Positions 8,337 to 15,385 are shown, counted from the first letter of the stretch. The stretch is 21,401 bases of DNA from JAAYCI01 sp031551695 (GCA_031551695.1 JAVBNG010000065.1:1-21401), one strand, 5' to 3'. Notes: a model not told the origin generated them from the sequence alone. Numbers and translations are program-made.

Positions 8337-8419
8337 TATTCGTTGCCATTTTAGCAGGCCGCAATGGGCCAGGCAAGGCGGGTAATCGCAGGCCGGCGAA
8401 GCAAAAAGAGAAACACACC

Positions 8420-8448
8420 TTAAAATATCGACGTAAAATCAGTATATT
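8420..8448 (+). promoter_or_regulatory. Possible promoter of the AraC-family gene
   Basis: TTAAAA (8420-8425), a 17-base spacer and TATATT (8443-8448) lie in the AT-rich part of the divergent region. The -35 is poor, consistent with a promoter needing an activator, but it is a weak match. The rest of 8262-8519 holds only the palindrome at 8321 and the direct repeat at 8474. Confidence 0.35.
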
Positions 8449-8473
8449 ACTTTGTTTGCTTCGCGTTTGGAGT

Positions 8474-8505
8474 GTGCCAAATCGAGAGACGCGGTGCCAA
8501 ATCGA
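8474..8505 (+). promoter_or_regulatory. Two 12-base direct repeats with 20-base period, AraC-type binding site candidate
   Basis: GTGCCAAATCGA occurs at 8474-8485 and again at 8494-8505, exactly two DNA turns apart. This is the classic geometry for an AraC-family protein, whose two subunits bind direct repeats on one face of the helix. The repeats end 14 bases before the AraC start codon, which suggests autoregulation. They may also act on the divergent operon about 210 bases away. Confidence 0.6.
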
Positions 8506-8519
8506 TAAGAAGGGGCCTC

Positions 8520-9494
8520 ATGCAATATTTTAAATCCATTGACGATATTTTCCACATGGACGAGACCGGCTGGTGGGAGCGGGAAGTTACGCCGCGCGGT
8601 ATCAAAATGTCTCCCACGCCGGAGCGTGGGAGCGGATATCTTGAATATATGGGCGACACCGATTTCTTTTTCTGGACGGTGAGTGACTACACCTACCACA
8701 AGGACTATGTAAGCAACACCACCATTGGCGAACGCTACATTGAGCTTGGAGAGAACATTGGCGACGGGGAACGCACCATCGTCCACTACCAGACAAAAGA
8801 CAGGCCATACCCCGTGGAGCCGGGGCTGAACTGCTTTGTGAACTTTGCCCGCTGGAACCTGTTTACCCGCGCGCCCGCCGGCCTGCGCCTGGCCTTCACC
8901 AGCCTGCTGATCCGCGAGCCGTTTTTTGAAGAATACGGCGTGCGCCTGCCCGCGGATTTTTGGGAGCGCGCGCCGCAGGTGCTGAACCCGGATGTCTTGT
9001 ACATCCCAGAGGTCAGTTCCGTTTTGCGGCAGGTGAGAGGCAAGCTTGAGCTGGCGCCGGAGGCGCTTGCCGTGTACCTGAAAGCAAAGGCCATGGAGGT
9101 GGCGGCGCTGCTGCTGGAATATGTATACAGCCGGCAGCATGCTCCGGTGCGCCAAATCAGCGCTGAAACCCAAGTGAAAATAGCGGCGGCGCAGAACATT
9201 CTTGCCCAAAACATGGAAAAGCCGCCGGTGGTCACCCACTTGGCCGAGCTGGTTGGCCTGAACAAAAATGCCCTGCAGCAGGGCTTTCGCCACTGTACAG
9301 GGCATTCGGTCGCGGAGTATCTGCGCGTCCAGCGCATGGAGAGGGCTCTGGAACTGCTGAAGAACGGCAACCTGCCGGTGATGGAGATTGCCCGGCAGGC
9401 AGGCTACCACAGCCCCGCCAATTTTTACAACACCTTTGAAAAGACCTTTGCCATGCGTCCGCTGGAGATGCGTATGCTGCTGCAGGCGGAATAG
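8520..9494 (+). CDS. AraC family transcriptional regulator, PchR/YbtA-like
   Basis: The protein is 324 aa. The C-terminal ~100 residues form a double helix-turn-helix: AELVGLNKNALQQGFRHCTG is the first and EIARQAGYHSPANFYNTFEK the second, ending with the family motif FAMRPLEMR. The N-terminal ~200 residues are an effector domain of the PchR sort, which in known members senses siderophores (PchR, YbtA). The start chosen is ATG at 8520, with GAAGGGG upstream; an earlier in-frame start at 8472 falls on the direct repeat and lacks a ribosome site. It is divergent from the YbtPQ-like/ECF operon, the same pairing as ybtA with ybtPQ, so it is probably that operon's activator. Its 3' end converges on an FtsX permease gene with only seven bases between. 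Confidence 0.93.
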   Translation: MQYFKSIDDIFHMDETGWWEREVTPRGIKMSPTPERGSGYLEYMGDTDFFFWTVSDYTYHKDYVSNTTIGERYIELGENIGDGERTIVHYQTKDRPYPVEPGLNCFVNFARWNLFTRAPAGLRLAFTSLLIREPFFEEYGVRLPADFWERAPQVLNPDVLYIPEVSSVLRQVRGKLELAPEALAVYLKAKAMEVAALLLEYVYSRQHAPVRQISAETQVKIAAAQNILAQNMEKPPVVTHLAELVGLNKNALQQGFRHCTGHSVAEYLRVQRMERALELLKNGNLPVMEIARQAGYHSPANFYNTFEKTFAMRPLEMRMLLQAE

Positions 9495-9501
9495 CGCCGC
9501 G

Positions 9502-10560
9502 TCACTCCCGCCGCTTCAATACCTCGGCGGGCGTCACTTTTTTCAGGCGCCGCGAAAGCAGCAGGCTGACGAGGAGATAGCAGCCGAAAATCAGCGCGAA
9601 GATGGCGGCGTACAGCCACGCGGGCATCGCCATGTCCGGCCCCAGCGCCACGTTGGCAATCAGCTGCGGGTATACAGCGTTCATTACCAGCTTTGCCAGC
9701 GGCACACCGATAAGGGCGGACAGCGCCACTGTGATGAAATTGCCGTCCAGGTACAATTTACGCACCTCGCCGTCCGAGAATCCGAAAATTTTCATCAGCG
9801 AGATTCCAAAGGACGAGCGGTCCACCATCATTTTCATCATCAGGTACATTACAATGGCAAACACCACCGTCGCCACCGATACCATCATCACCACCATCGG
9901 CGTCATCAGCCGCAAAAAAACATTGCCGTACTCCAAAATGCCCGCCCGGCTAGTAACGGCGTAGATGCGCCCGGCGTCGATGTCCGGCATGGTGTTTGCC
10001 AGCAGCACGTTATACTCTTCTTCCGCCGCGCCGAACAAATTCCGCATGCTGGAAATGTCCATAAAGGCGTATAATCCAACCGAATAGGGCACTACTTTGT
10101 CCACGGTGAACACATAGCGCTTGTCGTTCACCCTGTCTGCCAGCACCACATCGTCGCCTGCATGCAAATGGAATTTGTTGGCCATGGAGGTGGAGATGGT
10201 CAGGGTCTTCTCGCCCGCCGCCGGAATGAAATCAAAATAAGGGTTGTCCGCGCCGATACCCAATACCGTCACATCCATTTCGTAGCCGTAGATTTCCCGC
10301 GACAGGCTTTGCATATAAACGGCTGTTGCGCCCTTTGGCACATCTTTGGGCGGATATTTCAGGCTGACCATATAGTTATACTGGATGTCCGCCTTGTTTT
10401 GCCGCTGCATGGTGGTGATGAACGCATAGCAGTTCAGCCCCAAAATGAGCAGTAACAGCGCGATAAACATGCCGCCGCACACCGCAAGGCCGGCCCTCTT
10501 TTCCCGCAAAAATTGCCGCAGGCGGAACAGGCCGATGAACCCCATCCCCACTAGCTGCAC
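9502..10560 (-). CDS. FtsX/MacB-type ABC transporter permease, second half
   Basis: The product is 352 aa. One membrane helix (about residues 25-48) is followed by an extracytoplasmic domain of about 165 residues, three C-terminal helices and the tail LKKVTPAEVLKRRE, which is the usual end of an FtsX domain. The start is uncertain: GTG at 10560 or ATG at 10545, neither with a good ribosome site. The gene lies in the same frame as the preceding permease and is separated from it only by a TAA and 12 bases. The two could be the halves of one ancestral two-domain permease, broken by a nonsense change, or a natural heterodimer pair. It should act with the ATPase at 12074-12769 in the membrane. Substrate unknown. 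Confidence 0.88.
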   Translation of the reverse strand: MQLVGMGFIGLFRLRQFLREKRAGLAVCGGMFIALLLLILGLNCYAFITTMQRQNKADIQYNYMVSLKYPPKDVPKGATAVYMQSLSREIYGYEMDVTVLGIGADNPYFDFIPAAGEKTLTISTSMANKFHLHAGDDVVLADRVNDKRYVFTVDKVVPYSVGLYAFMDISSMRNLFGAAEEEYNVLLANTMPDIDAGRIYAVTSRAGILEYGNVFLRLMTPMVVMMVSVATVVFAIVMYLMMKMMVDRSSFGISLMKIFGFSDGEVRKLYLDGNFITVALSALIGVPLAKLVMNAVYPQLIANVALGPDMAMPAWLYAAIFALIFGCYLLVSLLLSRRLKKVTPAEVLKRRE

Positions 10561-10572
10561 GCCGCCGCTTTT

Positions 10573-12063
10573 TTATTTTGCGTGTTCTTTGCGCAGCAGG
10601 GCCAGCCGGGGCCTTGCCAGGCGGCTGCGCACCACCAGAAAGTTCACCAGCGCGGCCACCAACGGCGGCATGGCAAGGCCGTAGATAAGCAGATACAAGG
10701 GGGTATAGGCGGCCGGCGTGGGGAACGAAAAGTAGCCGGCGGTGTCCCGCATTTGGTAGGCCACGCCCAGCGGAGAAAAGCCAAGGGCCGTGCCCGCCAT
10801 GCCGCCAAGCCCCGCCACCAGCACCGGCAGCGCCAGGTAATGGCGCACAAGCGCACCCCGCGGCGCCCCCAGGGCGTACAGCGTGCCAATCACCTCGCTG
10901 TCGCTGTCGATGCTGTGCACCGTGAACACCGAGATGACATAGGCAAACAACACCAGCGCGATAATGCCTGCCATGATGCCGCCGTTTTTGTTGATGACCA
11001 CGTCGGCGGCAGAGGCCGCGACGCGCGGGTTGTCTTTCGCCTCTACAAAAGAGGTCAGGTTTTCGATGTCGTAACCGAACACCTCGCCGGCCAGGTCTTC
11101 GGCTTGCCGCTGCAACTCATCCAACCCGCTTTGCAGCTGGGCCCCGCCCCTCTCGGCGGCGTTTACGACGGCCAAGTATTCCGCGAGAGGCTGGAGAAGC
11201 TGCGGCGGTAGACCTGCCTCCTGGAAAGCTGCCAGCAAGTCGTCCCCGGCCACGCCGAGCGCCGCCAGCGCGCCGTTTAGCGACGCGCCGCCATCCACCA
11301 GCTTTTCAACACCGTCCAACAGCTCGTTTTTTGGCTCGTCCAGTTCGTCCAGCAACTCCAGAAAGTAGGTGTCGGTGATGGCTGCGCGGTCTATGGTAAA
11401 GCCCCGCAGCATCTGTTTCAGCGCGCCGTGGGTCAGCCCGCCACCCAGCCGGTAGGCGTACAGGCAGGTCTCGCTTTGCAGGCTTTGTCCGCTTGCCCGC
11501 AATGCAAGGTAGTCCGCCGGATCCACAAACACTGTGCCGAAGCGGTGGCTGTCCTGGGCCACGTCGGTCAGGTTTTGCAGCGGCGCGTCATAGTCCGGCG
11601 AAGTACCGGTGCCGGACACGGTGAGTGCCGTGCCGCCAATGGAAAGGACATCGCCCGCGGCAAGGCCGTGTGCGTTGGCATACAGCTTTTCCAGCAGCAC
11701 TTCCCCTACGTTCGGTAAAGTGCCGGTGTCTGCCTGTGTCAAATCAATGTGCTGCCGGGTTTGGAACACCCGCAGCACGCTGCCGCCCTCCCCGGCATAG
11801 TCAAGGTAGGGCATGGCCTCTACCGTAGCGCCCGCCTGTTCCAGCGCAAGCAGCTGTGCGCCCGAAAGCGGCGCAAACACCGTGAACTGGCCGTCCTCCC
11901 GACGGTTTTGCACCGCGCTATGATCCACTGCACGGATAATGGTGTCTGCCGCGCCCACCAGCCCCACCACAACATACATGCCAAGCGCCACCAGGAAAAA
12001 CAGTGCCAGATACCGCAAACGGTTTGCCCGCAATTCGCGCGGGATGCGACGATACAGCCCCAT
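10573..12063 (-). CDS. FtsX/MacB-type ABC transporter permease, first half
   Basis: The protein is 496 aa. ATG at 12063 has an AGGAGG site that overlaps the stop of the ATPase gene. Helix 1 is at about residues 16-37. A long extracytoplasmic section follows, ending with a helical, coiled-coil-like stretch (about residues 250-340, rich in Leu, Ala and Glu). Three membrane helices at roughly 369-391, 420-442 and 456-480 complete an FtsX domain. The tail RPRLALLRKEHAK resembles the linker that joins the two FtsX domains in larger clostridial permeases, and the open frame continues after one TAA. Such systems often export peptides or lipids or confer antimicrobial-peptide resistance, but nothing here fixes the substrate. 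Confidence 0.9.
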   Translation of the reverse strand: MGLYRRIPRELRANRLRYLALFFLVALGMYVVVGLVGAADTIIRAVDHSAVQNRREDGQFTVFAPLSGAQLLALEQAGATVEAMPYLDYAGEGGSVLRVFQTRQHIDLTQADTGTLPNVGEVLLEKLYANAHGLAAGDVLSIGGTALTVSGTGTSPDYDAPLQNLTDVAQDSHRFGTVFVDPADYLALRASGQSLQSETCLYAYRLGGGLTHGALKQMLRGFTIDRAAITDTYFLELLDELDEPKNELLDGVEKLVDGGASLNGALAALGVAGDDLLAAFQEAGLPPQLLQPLAEYLAVVNAAERGGAQLQSGLDELQRQAEDLAGEVFGYDIENLTSFVEAKDNPRVAASAADVVINKNGGIMAGIIALVLFAYVISVFTVHSIDSDSEVIGTLYALGAPRGALVRHYLALPVLVAGLGGMAGTALGFSPLGVAYQMRDTAGYFSFPTPAAYTPLYLLIYGLAMPPLVAALVNFLVVRSRLARPRLALLRKEHAK

Positions 12064-12073
12064 GTTTTTCCTC

Positions 12074-12769
12074 CTACCACTCCAGTTGCGCCGCGGGCAC
12101 ACGGATGTCGTTCGCGTAGTCCTTGGTGATCAGCCCGTCCTTGATTTGGATGACCCGGTGCACCATGGCCTTGATAGCCGTGTTGTGCGTCACGATGAGC
12201 ATTGTGGTGCCAAAGCGGCGGTTCACATCCTCCAGCAGGGTCAAAATCTCCAGCGACGTGGCGGAATCCAGCGCGCCGGTGGGCTCATCACACAGCAGCA
12301 GCTTCGGGTTTTTCACCAGCGCCCGGGCAATGGCGCAGCGCTGCTGCTGCCCGCCGGAAAGCTGGTTTGGGAATTTGCGCTGGTGCTCGGAAAGGCCCAA
12401 TGTTTCAAGCAGTTCGTCCATGTCCAGCGGCCTTTGCGCAAGATACTGGCACACCTGGATGTTCTCACGCACCGTCAAATTCGGCACCATGTTGTAGAAC
12501 TGGAAGATGAACCCCAGGGTGCGCCGCCGGAACAGGGAAAGCGCCCTGGCGCCCATTTTGGTGATCTCCTCGCTGTCCACCTGGATGCTGCCGCTGTCCA
12601 CCGGGTCCAGCGCGCCCACCGTGTTCAAAAAAGTGGATTTTCCCGAGCCGGACGGCCCATAGATGACGCACATTTCCCCTTCGGCAAGCGACGTGGACAC
12701 GCCTTTCAGCACTTGGACATGACTGCCGTTCTCATAACTCTTTTTTACATTTTCAACTCGCAGGTACAT
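12074..12769 (-). CDS. ABC transporter ATPase, MacB/LolD/BceA type
   Basis: The protein is 231 aa, the normal length for this subfamily. Walker A is GPSGSGKS (38-45), Q-loop near residue 90 (GFIFQFYNMVPNLTV, a hallmark of MacB/LolD ATPases), signature LSGGQ (137-141), Walker B LLLCDE (157-162) and His 195. ATG at 12769 has GGAGG seven bases upstream; the longer open frame to 12808 lacks one. It is the first gene of a three-gene unit with the two FtsX permeases, ten bases before the first. A palindrome lies 45-60 bases upstream, and a TetR gene precedes it on the same strand by 164 bases. Confidence 0.95.
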   Translation of the reverse strand: MYLRVENVKKSYENGSHVQVLKGVSTSLAEGEMCVIYGPSGSGKSTFLNTVGALDPVDSGSIQVDSEEITKMGARALSLFRRRTLGFIFQFYNMVPNLTVRENIQVCQYLAQRPLDMDELLETLGLSEHQRKFPNQLSGGQQQRCAIARALVKNPKLLLCDEPTGALDSATSLEILTLLEDVNRRFGTTMLIVTHNTAIKAMVHRVIQIKDGLITKDYANDIRVPAAQLEW

Positions 12770-12813
12770 CTGTTTCCTCCTGAAAACGTCTGATTTTTTG
12801 CACGGCAAATATG

Positions 12814-12829
12814 ATTAGCAGTTGCTAAC
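12814..12829. promoter_or_regulatory. Palindromic operator candidate, GTTAG-N6-CTAAC, site 3
   Basis: On the minus strand this site matches the plus-strand sequence of site 1 (1097-1112) at 15 of 16 bases; only the final base of the second arm differs. It lies 45-60 bases upstream of the ATPase start, in the 164-base gap after the TetR gene. TGC plus TAATCA on the minus strand could be a poor extended -10 inside the site. Confidence 0.6.
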
Positions 12830-12933
12830 CACGTGATATAAATATCCAATCTAGTTATTTACCGCCTGTCCTCCGCAGAGACAAGTCATAACACGGCGGC
12901 ATAGCGCTGCCAAACCAGTGCCCGTTGCCCGCT

Positions 12934-13548
12934 TCACTGCCCGCCATTGTCCATCTTCTCTTTACCAAAAATATAGTCCAAAAGCCCCGCCAGCATGGCG
13001 TCGATGGTTTCGTCCAGATCTTCCGGAACCATGGTGCCGTCGCTGACGGCAAAGTACATGGTGTGAATGTAATTATGCACAACACCGGGATTTACTTTCG
13101 TCACGTCCCTGCCCGCAAGCTGGATAAGCCGGGCGAAGCCCTGTTGTTCAAGGCTGTTGAAGTCCCGCAGGTCACGGCTGTCCAGCGTGGCGATCAATGT
13201 CTCCAGGTCGTCGTGGTTCTGAAAGAAAAACACCTTGTCCGGCTCGTGCAGCAGCGCGCGGATGAACCCCGCCACCGTTTCGCGCAAACCCACCTTGCTG
13301 CTGTGCGCGATGGCAGCCTCGGCTTGCGCCAGGAAGCCGCTGTAGATTCCCCACACCAGCTGCATCAGCAGGTCTTCCTTGCTGGCAAAATGATGGTAAA
13401 AAGACCCCTTTGCCATGCCGGCGGCTTTCACGATGTCGTCAACGCTTACCCGGCGCATGCCATGGGCCAGCACCAGCTCCCGCGCCTTTTCCATCAGCTT
13501 CTGCCGCTGCAAATCCTTTTCCTGCTCCGTCAACGCGCGTGGGGACAT
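12934..13548 (-). CDS. TetR/AcrR family transcriptional regulator
   Basis: The protein is 204 aa from ATG 13548. The helix-turn-helix SVDDIVKAAGMAKGSFYHHF lies about residues 34-53, followed by the family signature ASKEDLL and a helical effector domain. The ATG at 13563 lies inside the inverted repeat and has no ribosome site. ATG 13548 has GGAG nine bases upstream and is preferred. The gene has a consensus promoter with an operator just after the -10, so it should repress itself. It lies upstream, on the same strand, of the MacB-type ABC unit, and is its likely repressor. The effector is unknown. A single copy of the operator half-site (GTCATAAC, 12885-12892) lies between this gene and the ATPase gene, too little to claim a second site. 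Confidence 0.92.
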   Translation of the reverse strand: MSPRALTEQEKDLQRQKLMEKARELVLAHGMRRVSVDDIVKAAGMAKGSFYHHFASKEDLLMQLVWGIYSGFLAQAEAAIAHSSKVGLRETVAGFIRALLHEPDKVFFFQNHDDLETLIATLDSRDLRDFNSLEQQGFARLIQLAGRDVTKVNPGVVHNYIHTMYFAVSDGTMVPEDLDETIDAMLAGLLDYIFGKEKMDNGGQ

Positions 13549-13560
13549 AGGCGTACACTC

Positions 13561-13594
13561 CATTATGACTATAATTTATATTTTGGTCATAATG
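13561..13594. promoter_or_regulatory. TetR operator candidate: 9-base arms, 16-base spacer
   Basis: Arms CATTATGAC (13561-13569) and GTCATAATG (13586-13594) are exact reverse complements. The site starts just downstream of the -10 and covers the transcription start, 13-46 bases before the preferred ATG. The wide spacer is AT-rich. This suits autorepression by one or two TetR dimers. Confidence 0.6.
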
Positions 13595-13596
13595 CT

Positions 13597-13625
13597 AGTA
13601 TATGCCATACGCGCCTATCTGTCAA
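13597..13625 (-). promoter_or_regulatory. Sigma-A promoter of the second TetR gene
   Basis: The minus strand has TTGACA (13625-13620), a 17-base spacer and TATACT (13602-13597). The -35 begins five bases after the U-tract of the terminator at 13630-13653, so the gene is insulated from upstream transcription. Confidence 0.8.
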
Positions 13626-13629
13626 CAGC

Positions 13630-13653
13630 AAAAAGCCCGGGCTTCGCCCGGGC
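13630..13653 (-). terminator. Intrinsic terminator (minus strand) without an intact upstream gene
   Basis: Eight-base GC arms (GCCCGGGC twice, itself palindromic) around a three-base loop are followed on the minus strand by TTTTT. The nearest intact minus-strand gene ends 540 bases upstream at 14193. A short C-terminal-like reading frame ends 16 bases before the hairpin, see 13654-14192. Confidence 0.75.
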
Positions 13654-14192
13654 CAAAGGAAACGACTGCCTACGCCGCAGTGTCTCTGCGAATGCTGTCT
13701 AGCGCTTTTCCGCCGCGCACATTTTGAACGGCTTCCGCGCGGCTCTTTTTAGCAGCGACGAATTGAGGATGACTGCCGCTGCCCCCCCGAAAACACACAT
13801 ACAAACGTATTTTGCTGACAAGTGGTTTGCTGTTAAGCCAAGTCACCAAAAAGGCTTTACAGGCGTTCGACAACAAAAACCCTTTGTTGATTCGATGAAG
13901 GAAAAATGAGTTAGAATTTGCAATGAATGATCTGCTTGCGAAACTAAACCCTGACTCGTTAGAAAATTCGTTAAAATTGGAAAATTTTGGCTAAAAATCA
14001 GATTGCCAAAGTAAACTGAAAGAAGCCCCAAGACCTCCGCGAACGGGAAAAATCTTAGGGGCTTCTTTCAAAACACAAGTCAAAAATATACGAATTTTAG
14101 ACTTTTTTGTCCTTCATTGACAAAAAGGCTGTCTATCTATGATCTTCCCCAGCACCTTGACAAATAACGCCATATCCGCTGGCTGTGTACAT
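13654..14192. other. Gene-poor region with a possible C-terminal gene remnant
   Basis: No convincing gene is seen. Bases 13670-13790 are GC-rich. On the minus strand they read as about 35 protein-like residues (FVAAKKSRAEAVQNVRGGKA, then LDSIRRDTAA and a TAG at 13670), placed just before a terminator as a gene end would be. A G7 run lies just upstream, and beyond that the sequence turns AT-rich with no coherent frame or ribosome site, so a decayed 3' end is possible. Bases 13790-14190 are AT-rich and include short repeats of CGTTA/AAAATT and a small inverted repeat TTTTTGTC/GACAAAAA (14104-14126). I do not recognise the remnant. Confidence 0.35.
14018..14069. terminator. Long hairpin, probable bidirectional terminator
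   Basis: Perfect 12-base arms GAAAGAAGCCCC (14018-14029) and GGGGCTTCTTTC (14058-14069) continue after a bulged A into AAGA/TCTT. They are capped by a small CCG-CGAA-CGG tetraloop stem. It lies about 120 bases after the stop of the DUF2207 gene on the minus strand. The CTTCTTTC side serves as an imperfect U-rich tail in either direction. A structured small RNA is an alternative. Confidence 0.45.
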
Positions 14193-15335
14193 TTACATCT
14201 GCAAAGCCGAAAGTTTTATAGATGGATAATATCTGCTTATTTCCTTGATAATATCTGTGTTCTCTTCCAGCACAATGGCATAGACCAAAAAGTCGTTCCA
14301 CAAAACCACCTTATCTCTGGTGGCTTCGCCAAGGATGGTAAAATCGTGGATATAGTTTTTGATGCCATACAGCTGGCGGGCTGCTTTTTCGCCTTTGGCG
14401 GTCCGCCGGACAGGTGCGCGCAACTTTGCATATTTTGCCTCGAACGACGCCACATAAAAAGTCAGCACGGCAAATATGACGGCGCTGCCCATAGACACCC
14501 AAAGCAACAAGGCAAACAATACGTCCGGCACGAAGGATTTCATTTGCCAATAGAGCCATAACATGCCGAGGCCCCATTCCACCTTGTTCAAAACGGAAAA
14601 ACCGCCGCCGAAAACATTCTGCGTAACGCCAAAAACAAGTGCGATAGCAAGAAAAATTCCCGCCGCGATCCAGTGTTTTTTCGTTTGCTGTTTCAAATCG
14701 GAGGGCCCGGCTGTTTGCAAATAGCCCGAGGTGATGGCGTCTTTGATGCAAAGCGCTTTCCATCGGGTGAGGCTGGCCGTTTTCCCCTGTGCAAAGCGCA
14801 GCAGCTCGGCTTCACTTGCACTCATGCCGGGCTTCGCGTCCGCCTGTATCACTTTTGTTCCGTCAAAGGCAAGCAGACCCTTGTTCATCATCTGTAAAAG
14901 ACTGGCAGGTATGTCCTTTTGGGGCGTCACGTCCAAATCCATCAGTATGCTTACCGTGGCGGGCGCAAGGCCCGGAAAAGTGTTGCGAAAATAGGTGAGG
15001 TCTTTCTCGGTGGTATACAGCTTTTTTTCGCCTGCTACGCGAAGGCGCGCCCGGATAAACGCAAAATAGACGGCCGCGACAACGGCGGCAAACATTGCGT
15101 GAAAAGCTTGAAAAAGCAAGGCGTGCAGCGGAAGCAGCAACAGCGCTATACGCTGTCCCCCGCTTTCAGCCTGGGGAAACAGTTCCAACGTCGCTTTGGC
15201 CACACCCGCCACAAAAGCAAACACACCCTTTCCATTAAGGACAAAGCTTTGCAATTCCACAAAAAAAACGCATAATAAAATGACCCCGATATCCAAAAGC
15301 ACCGGACCATACTTGATTTTGAACAGTGTTTTCAT
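14193..15335 (-). CDS. DUF2207 family membrane protein, C-terminal type
   Basis: The protein is 380 aa. Membrane helices lie at about 12-33, 62-95, 221-243 and 268-297. Cytoplasmic regions between and after them carry the DUF2207-style C-terminal features: YFRNTFPGLAPATVSIL (115-131), YGIKNYIHDFT (323-333) and VVLWNDFLVYAIVLEEN (343-359). Full-length DUF2207 proteins usually have a signal peptide and an extracytoplasmic N-terminal domain. Both are missing here, and the protein starts directly with a helix. ATG at 15335 has only a weak GGGGTG site. Function of the family is unknown. It appears to be a single-gene unit with a -10 at 15380-15385 and a hairpin downstream at 14018-14069. Confidence 0.8.
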   Translation of the reverse strand: MKTLFKIKYGPVLLDIGVILLCVFFVELQSFVLNGKGVFAFVAGVAKATLELFPQAESGGQRIALLLLPLHALLFQAFHAMFAAVVAAVYFAFIRARLRVAGEKKLYTTEKDLTYFRNTFPGLAPATVSILMDLDVTPQKDIPASLLQMMNKGLLAFDGTKVIQADAKPGMSASEAELLRFAQGKTASLTRWKALCIKDAITSGYLQTAGPSDLKQQTKKHWIAAGIFLAIALVFGVTQNVFGGGFSVLNKVEWGLGMLWLYWQMKSFVPDVLFALLLWVSMGSAVIFAVLTFYVASFEAKYAKLRAPVRRTAKGEKAARQLYGIKNYIHDFTILGEATRDKVVLWNDFLVYAIVLEENTDIIKEISRYYPSIKLSALQM

Positions 15336-15379
15336 GTTTGCACCCCAATACCCAGTTTTTGGTGATTTGCCGCAATTTT

Positions 15380-15385
15380 ATTATA
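15380..15385 (-). promoter_or_regulatory. -10 element of the DUF2207 gene
   Basis: TATAAT on the minus strand, in an AT-rich block 45-50 bases upstream of the ATG at 15335. No acceptable -35 is seen at 16-18 bases, so the promoter assignment rests on the -10 alone. Confidence 0.45.

Noticed and set aside
12885..12892. Second operator of the TetR at 12934-13548 ahead of the MacB-type ATPase gene
   Set aside because: Only one 8-base half-site (with one mismatch) is present, with no partner arm.
12855..13085. 76-codon minus-strand open frame overlapping the 3' end of the second TetR gene
   Set aside because: It overlaps a clear TetR C-terminus in another frame and has no ribosome site or motif.
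13724..13909. Small plus-strand protein (61 codons)
   Set aside because: TTG start without a ribosome site, mixed composition across the GC shift, no recognisable motif.
14117..14139. Plus-strand promoter (TTGACA, then TATGAT at 15-base spacing) directed into the antisense of the DUF2207 gene
   Set aside because: Spacing is too short and no plus-strand gene or RNA signal follows.
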